Below, piece after piece: positions 1 through 8,994 of a stretch of 64,000 nucleotides of DNA. Every line of letters starts with the position of its first letter. The stretch's first letter is position 1. The notes under the pieces are model-generated. The model was not told the DNA's origin and made no database searches. It saw only the letters and a program-made list of their open reading frames with translations. A program made the position numbers and the translations under genes. Source of the stretch: an uncultured Bacteroidales bacterium (GTDB lineage Bacteria > Bacteroidota > Bacteroidia > Bacteroidales > UBA932); NCBI GenBank assembly GCA_934695325.1, contig CAKUVD010000004.1, positions 121,833-185,832 of the forward strand. The letters run 5' to 3'.

Positions 1-177
1 TATGTGCGTATGTATTCTCCTGACGGTCTTATGCAGGGCTACGGAATGCGTTCCGATGAAAGGGCGAGGAATTCCATAATAATGAAACCGTTCAACAATT
101 ATATGGTCGTTGTCCAGGATTCGACGGAAGTAGCGATAGATTCGGCTAATTTTATCGGGCCTTTGCTAAAAAAATAA
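1..177 (+). CDS. C-terminal fragment, LptC-like protein (partial)
   Basis: The window opens inside a reading frame whose last 58 codons are visible, ending at TAA 175-177. The tail carries a G-x-G-x-x-S-D-E pattern followed by an alternating hydrophobic strand. This resembles the C-terminal strands of LptC-type periplasmic proteins of the lipopolysaccharide export bridge. An lptC-like gene upstream of a SurA/PpiD homologue is also a familiar Bacteroidales arrangement. The identification rests on a short fragment, so another beta-jellyroll or OstA-like protein is possible. Confidence 0.4.
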   Translation, partial: YVRMYSPDGLMQGYGMRSDERARNSIIMKPFNNYMVVVQDSTEVAIDSANFIGPLLKK

Positions 178-249
178 TGTTCTTTTCCGGGAAAATTACT
201 ATCTTCGTACCCCCAATAATATGTAATTAATTAAAATAACTATAACACA

Positions 250-2343
250 ATGGCGGTTCTTGAAAAGTTACGCGTTAAATTCGGTATGGCGGTATCCATT
301 ATTATCGCTATCGGACTGTTATCATTCATTATAGACCCGAATGAGGTCATTTCCGCATTCAACGGTATGTCTTCAAAATATGACGTGGGCGAGATTAACG
401 GAAAGTCAGTGTCATATAATAATTTCCAGGAGGATATCCAGAAATTCACGACTATCAATGAATTTATGACAGGCTCTTCCGCTCAGGGCGCTGAGCAGCA
501 GGCACAGGTCAGAAATGCGGCCTGGCAGGATCTCATCTACAGGTATCTCTTCGATGAGAAGGCAGGTGAGGCTGGCCTCAGGGTAGGTGATGCCGAGATG
601 CTGGATCTTACCACTGGAAATATGATATCTCCGCTCATCGCGCAGAACCCTGCTTTTATGGATGAGAACGGAAACTTCTCCAAGGCTAATCTCGTTCAGT
701 TCGTGAACAATCTCGACTCTGACCAGACAGGCAATCTTAAGCTCTACTGGAACTACCTCCAGAGTTCGATCTACAATCAGCAGCTGTTTGCGAAATACAG
801 TTCTCTGTTCAACCAGAGCAATGTAATGACGCCGATGATGCTCAAGAGAACCATAGCCGAGAACAACAATACGTCGGATGTGGACTTCGTGATGGTTCCT
901 TTCGGTTATCAGCAGGACTCCACGATTGTTGTATCGGACAGCGAGATAAAGTCTTACTATAACTCTCACAAGAAATTCTACAAGCAGCAGGCGAGCCGCG
1001 ACATCGAATATGTCGTATATGAGGTGAAGCCTTCTGCCAAGGATATCGCCGAGGAAGGAAAGAAAGTATCTGAACTTTATGACGAGTTCGCTACGGCTGA
1101 CAATATGAAGTCTTTCCTTATGAAGAACTCTGACAAGCCTTACGAGGATGTATATTACAAGCCTGGTGACCTCAAGAGTGTTTCCCCTGAGATCGAGGAC
1201 TTCGTATGGAACGGCAATGCCAATGTATCCTCTGTCGTGGAGAAAGGCAACGATTTCTATATCGCGAGAATAATGGACACCAGGATGATTCCTGATTCTG
1301 TATATGTGAAGCATATACTTCTCCAGGGCGAGAACGCCGAGAAAGAGGCCGACAGCCTCAAGACCGTGATTGAGAAAGGCGGGAACTTTTCAAGCCTCGC
1401 TTCTCTCTATTCTGCGGACAAGAATTCTGCAGCTGACGGCGAGAAGGGAAACATCGGCTGGATGACACAGAACTATATGATTCCTGGTTTTGAGTCAGTC
1501 CTTACCGCTGCGAAGAATACTCCGTTCGTCCTCAAGACAAACTATGGTGTTCACGTCGTGGAGGTGTCCAAGGCTACTGCACCTATTCTCAAGAAGAAGG
1601 TAGCCATACTCTATAAGGAGACTATCGCAAGCAAGGAGACTTTCCAGACTGCTTACGCCAAGGCCAACAAGTTCGCCGTCACCGCAGCCGGAAACTATGA
1701 GAACTATAAGAAAGCCGTAGATACCCTCGGTGTCTACTCTCATCCGGTGAACAATATGCTTGAGGGCACTGACAGGCTCGGATCCATCGAGAATACCAAG
1801 GAGGTGACTCGTTGGGCGTTTGATAACAAGCCTGGCAAGGTATCCAATATCTTCACTGTAGACAACAACTATTTCGTGATAGCTACTGTACGTGCTATCC
1901 ATAAGGAGGGTTATGCCAAGGTAAATGAGGTGGCTTCTTCCATAAAGCAGCAGCTCTATTATGAGAAGCTTGCTGACAAGAAGGCTGCTGAAGTGGCAGA
2001 GAAAATCAAGGGAATGGATGACCTTCAGGCCATCGCCGAGAAACTTGGTACGACTGTAAGCTCACAGGCTGGTGTGGCATTCTCTTCAATGAACTCCCAG
2101 GGACTTGATCCTAAGTTCATCGGTGCCGTTTCAGTGGCTCCGGAAGGGAAAATCAGTGCACCTGTCGCCGGCTCCATCGGTGTATATGTCTTCAAGGTCA
2201 CAGGACGTGATACAGGTTCATTCTATACTGAGGATGACGCCAAGTCCCGTCAGGCACAGATGAATATGTATGCTTCACAGATGATAATCCCTATGATGAT
2301 GCAGGATGCTGACGTGAAAGACAACAGAGCCAGGTTCTATTAG
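250..2343 (+). CDS. Peptidylprolyl isomerase, SurA/PpiD type
   Basis: A 697-residue membrane-anchored periplasmic folding factor expected to help outer-membrane proteins mature. It has a short basic N-terminus, one transmembrane segment at about residues 11-29, a SurA_N-like helical region, and a parvulin domain at about residues 350-445. That domain shows the HILL strand, a central IGW, and YGVHVVEV at its end. Flanking stretches near residues 310-350 and 515-560 look like degenerate parvulin repeats, as in PpiD. The length fits the Bacteroidales family (about 700). It follows the LptC-like fragment by 72 bases, consistent with an envelope-biogenesis operon. Whether it is functionally SurA or PpiD cannot be decided from sequence, so no symbol is given. 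Confidence 0.9.
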   Translation: MAVLEKLRVKFGMAVSIIIAIGLLSFIIDPNEVISAFNGMSSKYDVGEINGKSVSYNNFQEDIQKFTTINEFMTGSSAQGAEQQAQVRNAAWQDLIYRYLFDEKAGEAGLRVGDAEMLDLTTGNMISPLIAQNPAFMDENGNFSKANLVQFVNNLDSDQTGNLKLYWNYLQSSIYNQQLFAKYSSLFNQSNVMTPMMLKRTIAENNNTSDVDFVMVPFGYQQDSTIVVSDSEIKSYYNSHKKFYKQQASRDIEYVVYEVKPSAKDIAEEGKKVSELYDEFATADNMKSFLMKNSDKPYEDVYYKPGDLKSVSPEIEDFVWNGNANVSSVVEKGNDFYIARIMDTRMIPDSVYVKHILLQGENAEKEADSLKTVIEKGGNFSSLASLYSADKNSAADGEKGNIGWMTQNYMIPGFESVLTAAKNTPFVLKTNYGVHVVEVSKATAPILKKKVAILYKETIASKETFQTAYAKANKFAVTAAGNYENYKKAVDTLGVYSHPVNNMLEGTDRLGSIENTKEVTRWAFDNKPGKVSNIFTVDNNYFVIATVRAIHKEGYAKVNEVASSIKQQLYYEKLADKKAAEVAEKIKGMDDLQAIAEKLGTTVSSQAGVAFSSMNSQGLDPKFIGAVSVAPEGKISAPVAGSIGVYVFKVTGRDTGSFYTEDDAKSRQAQMNMYASQMIIPMMMQDADVKDNRARFY

Positions 2344-2363
2344 TAGAAAATAAAAGTTTATAT

Positions 2364-2397
2364 AAAACAGGGTGCCCGATTTGGACACCCTGTTTTT
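2364..2397. terminator. Bidirectional terminator between the PPIase gene and ychF
   Basis: Eleven-base arms AAAACAGGGTG (2364-2374) and CACCCTGTTTT (2386-2396) pair perfectly around an 11-base loop. A T run follows on the plus strand and an A run precedes it. The hairpin lies between two convergent genes and can serve both. Confidence 0.85.
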
Positions 2398-2428
2398 AGT
2401 TTGCATTGATATTATAGTCTATCGGGCT

Positions 2429-3529
2429 TTATACATTGAACAGGAAGTGCATTATGTCTCCGTCCTGAACCGTGTAGTCCTTTCCTTCCGTGGCGAGCTT
2501 TCCTGCGGCTCTTACGGCAGCCTCGGACTTGTATGTGATGAAATCGTCGTATTTTATGACCTCTGCACGGATGAATCCTTTCTCGAAATCGGAGTGGATC
2601 ACTCCTGCCGCCTTAGGCGCCTTTTCTCCCTTGTTGATGGTCCAGGCACGGCACTCATCGGCACCGGCAGTGAAGAAAGTCTCCAGGCCAAGCAGTTTGT
2701 ATGCGCCCTGGATCAGGCGGGCAGAACCTGACTCTTCAAGGCCGAGTTCGTCGAGGAACATTTTCCTGTCGTCGTAGCTGTCCATTTCAGCGATGTCAGA
2801 CTCCGTGCGTGCAGAAATGATGAGAATTTCAGCGTGTTCATCCTTAGTGGCTTCACGTACTGCATCCACATAGGCGTTGCCATTTACTGCCGACTTGTCA
2901 TCCACGTTGCAGACATACATCACCGGCTTATTAGTCAACAGGAAAAGATCGTGTGCCATAGACTCTTCTTCAGGGCCTATTTCTACGGTACGGCAGGATT
3001 TTCCTGACTCCAATGCGCTCTTATATCTGAGCAGCAGGTCCATAAGTTTCTTAGCCTCTTTGTCCCCTCCGGTCTGAGCCTGCTTCTGGACTTTCGCAAG
3101 CCTGCTCTCAACGGTCTCCAAGTCCTTTATCTGCAACTCCGTGTCCACGACTTCCTTGTCACGTACTGGATCGACAGACCCGTCCACGTGCACTATGTTG
3201 GAATCGTCGAAGCATCTGAGGACGTGAAGTATGGCATCAGTCTCGCGGATATTGGCCAGGAACTGGTTGCCAAGTCCTTCTCCTTTGCTCGCTCCTTTCA
3301 CGAGGCCGGCTATGTCCACAATATCTACAGTGGCCGGTACGACTCTCTTTGGATTACATAGATCGGCGAGCGCTTCAAGCCTCTTGTCCGGGACATTCGT
3401 TGAACCGAGGTTAGGTTCTATTGTGCAGAAAGGGAAATTGGCGCTCTGAGCCTTTCCTGAACTTATACAGTTGAACAATGTGGATTTTCCTACGTTAGGA
3501 AGTCCGACGATACCGCATTTCAATGACAT
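2429..3529 (-). CDS. ychF: Redox-regulated P-loop ATPase YchF
   Basis: A 366-residue Obg-family nucleotidase that binds ribosomes and prefers ATP. The Walker A/G1 motif GLPNVGKSTLFN sits at residues 8-19 and the G3 motif DIAGLVKGAS near residue 67. The usual NKxD guanine-specificity motif is replaced by CNVDD, as expected for an ATP-preferring YchF. The C-terminus is a TGS domain ending in a hydrophobic HFLFNV. Length matches the family (about 363). The ATG is immediately preceded by an A/T-rich leader, and a minus-strand TACCTTTG element lies upstream at 3578-3585. It converges on the PPIase gene and is divergent from the EEP gene at 3.7 kb. Confidence 0.97.
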   Translation of the reverse strand: MSLKCGIVGLPNVGKSTLFNCISSGKAQSANFPFCTIEPNLGSTNVPDKRLEALADLCNPKRVVPATVDIVDIAGLVKGASKGEGLGNQFLANIRETDAILHVLRCFDDSNIVHVDGSVDPVRDKEVVDTELQIKDLETVESRLAKVQKQAQTGGDKEAKKLMDLLLRYKSALESGKSCRTVEIGPEEESMAHDLFLLTNKPVMYVCNVDDKSAVNGNAYVDAVREATKDEHAEILIISARTESDIAEMDSYDDRKMFLDELGLEESGSARLIQGAYKLLGLETFFTAGADECRAWTINKGEKAPKAAGVIHSDFEKGFIRAEVIKYDDFITYKSEAAVRAAGKLATEGKDYTVQDGDIMHFLFNV

Positions 3530-3577
3530 ATATTAGATTTTTTATCATTCATCCGAAGCACTACGCAAACGGGGCTA

Positions 3578-3585
3578 CAAAGGTA
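3578..3585 (-). promoter_or_regulatory. Putative -7 element for ychF
   Basis: Read on the minus strand this is TACCTTTG, matching the Bacteroidota TAnnTTTG -7 consensus and lying about 50 bases before the ychF ATG. No good TTTG -33 partner is visible. The same extended context, TTATTGCTAnCTTTG, precedes dnaE. Confidence 0.5.
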
Positions 3586-3692
3586 GCAATAAATTTGTAT
3601 GATTCTTAAATCATATTTTTACGAATTTTAAATGGAATTGTCAGGAATATTCGCAAATTGCCGCCGAAAAATTGTGTTGTACTATGTTTTTT

Positions 3693-4658
3693 ATGCAAAT
3701 TGTCGCACTGTTGCTTACATCAGCATTGTCCTGCGGAAATATGCCTGTCGGCGGCTGTGATTCATCTGGATTCTTAGCTATGTTCTGGAATCTGGAGAAT
3801 TTCTTCGACTATAAGGATGGTGGGACAGGGGCGTCGGACAGCGAATTCACTCCGGATGGCGCAAGGCACTGGAATTCGTCCAGATTCTATGCGAAGAGCA
3901 ACGCCATAGCGAAGTCGATATATTGGATTGCGGACAGATACGGAAAATTACCGGACGTGATAGGAGTGGCTGAAGTCGAAAACAGGGAAGTGCTGGTGAG
4001 GATGCTTCATTCGACGGCATTGAGAAAAGCCGGTTATTCCATTGTCCATTATGATTCTCCGGACCACAGGGGGATAGACGTCGCACTTCTGTGGAGGAAT
4101 GAGACTATGGAACTGCTTTCATCCAAGCCGTGCCATATTGATGGAATGGCTACCAGAGATATATTGGCTACACGGCTTCGATGCAGGGACGACGGCAGGG
4201 AGATAGGATGTGCCGTGGTTCATCTTCCGTCTAAATATGGAGGAGGAAAGACTGCCAGGAAAAGGAAGACGGCTGCGGAGAGGCTCCGCTCCGTGGTCGA
4301 TTCCATATATTCCGAAGGATGCCGGGACATACTGGTGATGGGTGACTTCAATGATGTCCCGTCAGCGAGTGAATTCAATGTGCTGAGTACATTGATGACA
4401 AACCTTTCGGCTCCATTGGCCGCAAGAGGGGAGGGCAGCATACGTTTCAACGGCAAATGGGATCTTATAGATATGTTCTGGGCTACGGAAGGTATGGCCG
4501 GCAAAGCGTCAGCGTCAGTGCTCAAGATACCGTTTCTGATGACCAGGGACAATGTTATGGGCGGTGAGAAGCCTCTGCGCACATATGTCGGTCCGTCCTA
4601 TGCGGGAGGCGTGAGCGATCATTGTCCGATAGTGGTGGAAATAGGGCGCGGCGGATAG
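3693..4658 (+). CDS. Secreted endonuclease/exonuclease/phosphatase-family protein
   Basis: A Mg-dependent phosphohydrolase of the EEP (DNase I/sphingomyelinase-like) fold. Visible signature blocks are FWNLENFFD (N-terminal strand with the metal-binding Glu), VVHLPSKYGG, MGDFNDVPSA (the GDFN motif), DLIDMFW and VSDHCPI (terminal catalytic SDH). The frame is open from a TTG at 3672, but ATGs at 3684 and 3693 place a hydrophobic signal segment at the N-terminus. The start at 3693 gives MQIVALLLTSALSCG with a possible lipid-attachment Cys, though that lipobox is not ideal. Substrate is unknown. It is the first of four EEP proteins in the window and sits alone, divergent from ychF, so a nuclease or general phosphodiesterase role is possible. 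Confidence 0.8.
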   Translation: MQIVALLLTSALSCGNMPVGGCDSSGFLAMFWNLENFFDYKDGGTGASDSEFTPDGARHWNSSRFYAKSNAIAKSIYWIADRYGKLPDVIGVAEVENREVLVRMLHSTALRKAGYSIVHYDSPDHRGIDVALLWRNETMELLSSKPCHIDGMATRDILATRLRCRDDGREIGCAVVHLPSKYGGGKTARKRKTAAERLRSVVDSIYSEGCRDILVMGDFNDVPSASEFNVLSTLMTNLSAPLAARGEGSIRFNGKWDLIDMFWATEGMAGKASASVLKIPFLMTRDNVMGGEKPLRTYVGPSYAGGVSDHCPIVVEIGRGG

Positions 4659-4679
4659 TGGATTTACGATAAAAATAAT

Positions 4680-4687
4680 TAAATTTG
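4680..4687 (+). promoter_or_regulatory. Putative -7 element upstream of galK
   Basis: TAAATTTG fits TAnnTTTG. It lies 116 bases before the galK ATG, leaving a leader of roughly 110 bases with no recognised riboswitch or long hairpin. No convincing -33 TTTG is present. Confidence 0.4.
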
Positions 4688-4803
4688 TTACTTGGAAGCT
4701 GTTTAGATTATTAATCAGATTCTTGAATAGGTGACTCGCCTTGTGTGGAGGCTTGTCATCGAATGTTAATAGTTGAACAATAAATGCTAAAACCACATAG
4801 ACT

Positions 4804-5961
4804 ATGGAGATGAAATCCAGAATCCAGGAGAAATTCAAACTCCTCTACGGCACTGACGGGGAAATGTTCGCCTCTGCCGGACGAATCAATCTTATCGGTG
4901 AGCATACCGACTATAACGGCGGGTATGTGTTCCCTGGAGCTATCGACAAGGGGATAATGGCGGAGATCCGTATAAACGGAAGTGATAAGGTTCACGCATA
5001 TTCTATTGATTATGATGAATATGTAGAATTCAGTCTGAATGAGGAGGACAAACCTCAGCAGAGCTGGGCGAGATATATCTTCGGAGTGTGCCGCGAGACT
5101 ATGAAAAGAGGCGGCAAGGTGGAAGGTTTCGATACGGTCTTTGCCGGAGATGTCCCTCTCGGAGCCGGCCTTTCATCATCTGCAGCGCTTGAGAGCACAT
5201 TCGCATACGCATTGAACTACCTGTTCAACAACAGGATTGACAAATTTGAGCTCGCGAAGATAGGACAGTCCACGGAACACAACTACTGTGGCGTGAACTG
5301 CGGTATTATGGACCAGTTCGCGTCAGTGTTCGGCAAGAAGGGCAGCCTGATAAGGCTTAACTGCAAGACTTTGGAATATAAATACTTCCCATTCGACCCG
5401 GAGAAAGCCGGATATAAGCTGGTGCTTCTGGATTCTTGTGTGAAGCACGAGCTTGCGTCTTCCGCATATAACAAGAGGCGTCAGTCCTGCGAGAATGTTT
5501 GCGCCGCCATCAGGAAGAATCACAGCGACGTGGAATTCCTGAGTGATGCCAAGAGAGTATGGCTTGAGGAGGTGCGTGACCAGGTAACTGAAGAAGATTT
5601 CCTCAGGGCGGAATATGTAATCGGAGAGGTACAGAGAGTTCTGGATGTCTGCGATGCTCTCGAAAGAGGTGACTATGAGACTGTCGGCGAGATGATGTAC
5701 CAGACGCACTTCGGACTCAGCCGTCTTTATGAGGTGAGCTGCGAAGAGCTTGATTTCCTGAACAAGCTTGCCCGCAAATGTGATGTCACCGGTTCCCGAG
5801 TGATGGGCGGCGGCTTCGGTGGATGCACCATCAACCTCGTCAAGGAGGAGTGCTATGATAATTTCATCAATACAGCCATCGAGAAGTTCAGCGAGAAGTT
5901 CGGTCACGCTCCTAAGATCTATGATGTAGTGATCAGCGACGGAGCGAGAAAACTTGAATAA
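4804..5961 (+). CDS. galK: Galactokinase
   Basis: A GHMP kinase of 385 residues that phosphorylates alpha-D-galactose to galactose-1-phosphate, the entry step of the Leloir pathway. All three family motifs are visible: the substrate signature GRINLIGEHTDYNGG near residues 26-40, the ATP-binding loop GAGLSSSAALES at about residues 119-130, and the C-terminal GGGFGGC near residue 333. Length equals that of bacterial GalK (about 382-390). Start chosen at the first ATG, with a second in-frame ATG two codons later. The mutarotase gene galM lies 30 kb away, so the Leloir genes are not clustered here. Confidence 0.97.
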   Translation: MEMKSRIQEKFKLLYGTDGEMFASAGRINLIGEHTDYNGGYVFPGAIDKGIMAEIRINGSDKVHAYSIDYDEYVEFSLNEEDKPQQSWARYIFGVCRETMKRGGKVEGFDTVFAGDVPLGAGLSSSAALESTFAYALNYLFNNRIDKFELAKIGQSTEHNYCGVNCGIMDQFASVFGKKGSLIRLNCKTLEYKYFPFDPEKAGYKLVLLDSCVKHELASSAYNKRRQSCENVCAAIRKNHSDVEFLSDAKRVWLEEVRDQVTEEDFLRAEYVIGEVQRVLDVCDALERGDYETVGEMMYQTHFGLSRLYEVSCEELDFLNKLARKCDVTGSRVMGGGFGGCTINLVKEECYDNFINTAIEKFSEKFGHAPKIYDVVISDGARKLE

Positions 5962-5975
5962 GGCAGTGCCGACGG

Positions 5976-6668
5976 CTAGCGCATCTTTGTCGCAAGCCAT
6001 TCAGCATCAACGATAGAGAATCCCGGTGCCGGTTGGACATCGGGGTTTCTTTTTATTATGCCGCGGCAGTCCTCATAGACATTGAAACCTATCTGAAGCC
6101 CCTGCATCTGGCCGTTCAGAGGGTATGTGAGCGTGATGTCGTTGTCCGGGCCTTCCATCTTATAGAACTTGAACCTGGCGCTCATAATGGCCGCAGCCTT
6201 ATCCTTGTCGGATTCCTTTTCGACAAGTTCCATCTTGGTGACATACTTGCACATTTCCACGGCGATGTCGTCCAGTCCGGCATCGAAGACATTGACCTTT
6301 TCTATCAGCTCGCCTGCCTCCTTCACCCTCCGGAGTATGTAGCCGCGCAGCAACTCACCGCTCCTGTCTGAGGCTATCTGCCCTGAAATCGCCTTTATAT
6401 GGCTTTCCACCAGTGCTTTCTCGGAAAATGACATAGTGTCCGGCGTAAGCCATATCATCACTTTTTCATCTGGATCGTGATATAATGTCTGGTATGGGAA
6501 GAGATTGACCTTGCCGCATTTTGGGCAAGTCCATAGGAATAGTGAACCGTCTTTCAGGCTTCCTTTGAGCTCCGGAGCCTCCTTTACATTTATGTTCGGG
6601 TATGTCTTTATTTCAGTCTCCATCCCGCATCCCGGGCACGTCGCTGTATTTGGAATCGCTGATGTCAT
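5976..6668 (-). CDS. CpXC-domain protein
   Basis: A 230-residue cytoplasmic protein with an N-terminal CpXC domain: paired zinc-binding cysteines in CPGC near residue 12 and CPKC near residue 49, with a conserved aromatic stretch LFPYQTLYHDP after the second pair. The C-terminal half (after about residue 90) is helical and charged. CpXC proteins are widespread but biochemically uncharacterised. It converges on galK with a 14-base gap and is divergent from the YeiH-type exporter gene. No function is claimed. Confidence 0.85.
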   Translation of the reverse strand: MTSAIPNTATCPGCGMETEIKTYPNINVKEAPELKGSLKDGSLFLWTCPKCGKVNLFPYQTLYHDPDEKVMIWLTPDTMSFSEKALVESHIKAISGQIASDRSGELLRGYILRRVKEAGELIEKVNVFDAGLDDIAVEMCKYVTKMELVEKESDKDKAAAIMSARFKFYKMEGPDNDITLTYPLNGQMQGLQIGFNVYEDCRGIIKRNPDVQPAPGFSIVDAEWLATKMR

Positions 6669-6703
6669 AGCTCCTCATTTTTTATAAATCAATGCAAAAT
6701 TAC

Positions 6704-6711
6704 TATATTTG
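6704..6711 (+). promoter_or_regulatory. Putative -7 element upstream of the yeiH-like gene
   Basis: TATATTTG matches TAnnTTTG and lies 55 bases before the ATG of the YeiH-type gene. The -33 position holds TTTA rather than TTTG, so the match is partial. Confidence 0.45.
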
Positions 6712-6765
6712 ACAGATTTTCGGAGCGACCGCCCGGAAAAGTAACTAAAAACTAAATCTTATTCA

Positions 6766-8007
6766 ATGAAAACGTGGCTTAAACAATTCACCTCCGAGGA
6801 CTGGATAATCGTCTTCGTCGGGGCCATTGTGCTTGCGTTGGCGTGCATCTTCCCTTCAGCTATGCCGTCAATGCCAAAGAAACTGACTTCCGGAGCTGAC
6901 TGGGTCAATGCTGTATATATGTTCGGCTTTGTGCTCATTCTCACTTATGTCACACTTGCGGCATTGAGGAAACCGCTCAGAGGAACATTGGTGTCATTGC
7001 TCTTCATCTTTGCGATAACCCTTCTCGCACAGCTTACTGCGAACATCCCGATAATAAAGGAATGGGGCTTCGAGTCCGTGTTCTTCGCTGTGATATATGG
7101 CCTCATACTGAACAACTGCTTCACGCTGCCTGACTGGCTGAAGAGAGCCGTGAACAGCGAATTCTACATAAAGGTGGGCATCATCTGTCTAGGTTCCACC
7201 ATACTTTTCGGGGAGATGATGAAATCCGGGGCATACGGACTGGCACAGTCTTTCATCGTGGTGTTCACTGTATGGTATTTCTGCTTCTGGGTGGGCAAGA
7301 AGATGAATGTGGACCCGGAGATGGGCACGATGCTTTCAAGTGCTGTCTCCATCTGCGGAGTGTCTGCCGCCATCGCTACGTGCGGAGTCATCAAGGGTGA
7401 CAACAAGAAACTTTCATACGTCGTCTCTCTGGTGCTCATAATAGCCATTCCTATGATGTATCTTCTTCCGTGGCTGGCCAATGTAATGAACCTGTCTCCT
7501 GAGGTTGCCGGAGCCTGGATAGGCGGAACTATAGATACAACCGGAGCAGTGGCTGCCGCAGGTTCTCTGATTGAGGATCCTGCAGCCGAGCAGACTGCCA
7601 TTATCGTCAAGTCTTCACAGAATGTGCTTCTCGGTCTCGCTGCTTTCTTCATTTCTATGATGTGGGCATACCGCGGAACCAACAGCGACACAAGACCTAC
7701 GGCAGGACTGATATGGGATAGGTTCCCTAAATTTGTCATAGGTATGATTCTGGCCTCTCTGGTGTTCAGTTTCCTGCTGTCCCCTGATATGGCGAAGACT
7801 GTCGGCAAGGTTACCAAGGGCTTCCAGAATACGTTGTTCAGCATCGCCTTTGTCTGCATCGGCCTGGAGACAAGGCTGAAAGATATCTTCGGCAGAGAGA
7901 ACCGTACGCCTCTGAAGGTGTTCCTGACCGCCCAGACGTTCAATGTCTTCGTTACCCTTGTCATAGCGTACGTTATCTTCGGCATAATCAAGCCTGCGCT
8001 TGCTTAG
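6766..8007 (+). CDS. YeiH-family putative sulfate exporter
   Basis: A 413-residue inner-membrane protein of the YeiH/UPF0324 family (PF03601), predicted from hydrophobicity to span the membrane about ten times. Typical features are the glycine-rich GGTIDTTGAVAAAGS segment around residue 254 and the C-terminal FVCIGLETRL run. It is about 60 residues longer than E. coli YeiH at the N-terminal side, a common form in Bacteroidota. Family members are annotated as sulfate exporters, but evidence for the substrate is thin. The following lipoprotein gene starts 27 bases downstream and may be cotranscribed. Confidence 0.9.
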   Translation: MKTWLKQFTSEDWIIVFVGAIVLALACIFPSAMPSMPKKLTSGADWVNAVYMFGFVLILTYVTLAALRKPLRGTLVSLLFIFAITLLAQLTANIPIIKEWGFESVFFAVIYGLILNNCFTLPDWLKRAVNSEFYIKVGIICLGSTILFGEMMKSGAYGLAQSFIVVFTVWYFCFWVGKKMNVDPEMGTMLSSAVSICGVSAAIATCGVIKGDNKKLSYVVSLVLIIAIPMMYLLPWLANVMNLSPEVAGAWIGGTIDTTGAVAAAGSLIEDPAAEQTAIIVKSSQNVLLGLAAFFISMMWAYRGTNSDTRPTAGLIWDRFPKFVIGMILASLVFSFLLSPDMAKTVGKVTKGFQNTLFSIAFVCIGLETRLKDIFGRENRTPLKVFLTAQTFNVFVTLVIAYVIFGIIKPALA

Positions 8008-8034
8008 GTAAGATTGAAATAGCCCCATACATTT

Positions 8035-8439
8035 ATGCACCGATCAGTTTTTATGATGCTCGCTCTGGCAGGGATCCTTTTTTCAGGGTGTTCGTATGAG
8101 AAGATAGAAGTATCTGACTATCCTGATGATGTGGGCTATCAGGCGCACGATATTGAAATATCATATAATAGATTTTTTGAAGAAAGAGTGCTTGATATAT
8201 ATTCAGAACCTGAATCTGAGGGCTATCGGGAGCATCGCGGTGAAAGATATACCGAGCAGTCTGCTGTTGGATGGTATAAGATAATAATAGACCACCAAGA
8301 AGAAATTATATTTATACATTTGTATGAAAACACTACAGGTAAAGACCGAAAAATCATCGGCAAAATGACATCCCACGACGGGATGTTCTATTCGACTGCA
8401 GAGATTTCGATAACTCAGAGAGCTAAACCATTGATTTGA
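8035..8439 (+). CDS. Small lipoprotein, unknown function
   Basis: A 134-residue protein with a clear lipoprotein signal, LAGILFSGC, giving an acylated Cys at about residue 19. The mature part is acidic and rich in Tyr, Glu and Asp. I do not recognise a family. It is followed after 4 bases by an outer-membrane barrel gene, so the two probably form a pair in the envelope. The A/T-rich codon use differs from the surrounding long genes. Confidence 0.75.
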   Translation: MHRSVFMMLALAGILFSGCSYEKIEVSDYPDDVGYQAHDIEISYNRFFEERVLDIYSEPESEGYREHRGERYTEQSAVGWYKIIIDHQEEIIFIHLYENTTGKDRKIIGKMTSHDGMFYSTAEISITQRAKPLI

Positions 8440-8443
8440 ACAT

Positions 8444-8986
8444 ATGAAAATTAATAGTTTGATGACTGTTGCGGCCGTATGTTCACTGATGTCTTTTGTG
8501 GAGGTATGTTGTGGGGCGGAGAATTTTCGGGGCTTTCAGGCATCGGCAGCATTTAATCTGAATGAGAGCATTACGTTATCATCCAGACGGGCTACAGTTT
8601 CTGCGGGATATAGGTTTACTCCTAAAAGATATCTTGGGATAGGCTCAGGCATCAGTTGGCAACAAGGCTCCATTCCGGATTCCCCGGAATTTCCGGATTT
8701 GGAGAAAGGCGTAATCAATTCGTTCCCTATATTTATGGACTATATAAGATACTTTCCATTCCGGAAAAGGCCGAGGCATACATTCCTGCTCGGTGCGGAG
8801 GGTGGCGTGACTTTATTTGCTGAGCCGATATTCACGGATGAGACATATAAGTGCACACCTCACCTTTTGCTCAAGACAGGCTTCGATCTTACCATATTCA
8901 GAAGATTGGGAATAAACTTCGGGTTCAATGCATACGCTGCTCATTCTCTATCCGGGCTGGGAGTGTTCATAGGGACGAGGTTCTGA
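8444..8986 (+). CDS. Small outer-membrane beta-barrel-like protein
   Basis: A 180-residue protein with a hydrophobic N-terminal signal (about 24 residues) and alternating amphipathic strands: SAGYRFTPKRYLGIGSGISW, a DYIRYFPF strand, and a last strand ending in GVFIGTRF with a C-terminal Phe, the classic outer-membrane assembly signal. It looks like the small porin-like barrel proteins common in Bacteroidales. The preceding lipoprotein gene overlaps functionally (4-base gap). It converges on the large metallopeptidase gene with 8 bases between. Specific role unknown. Confidence 0.75.
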   Translation: MKINSLMTVAAVCSLMSFVEVCCGAENFRGFQASAAFNLNESITLSSRRATVSAGYRFTPKRYLGIGSGISWQQGSIPDSPEFPDLEKGVINSFPIFMDYIRYFPFRKRPRHTFLLGAEGGVTLFAEPIFTDETYKCTPHLLLKTGFDLTIFRRLGINFGFNAYAAHSLSGLGVFIGTRF

Positions 8987-8994
8987 GAATCGCC

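Noticed and set aside
412..1314. A 300-codon minus-strand frame opposite the PPIase gene
   Set aside because: Composition is that of a reverse-frame shadow, and the plus-strand gene has clear domains over the same bases.
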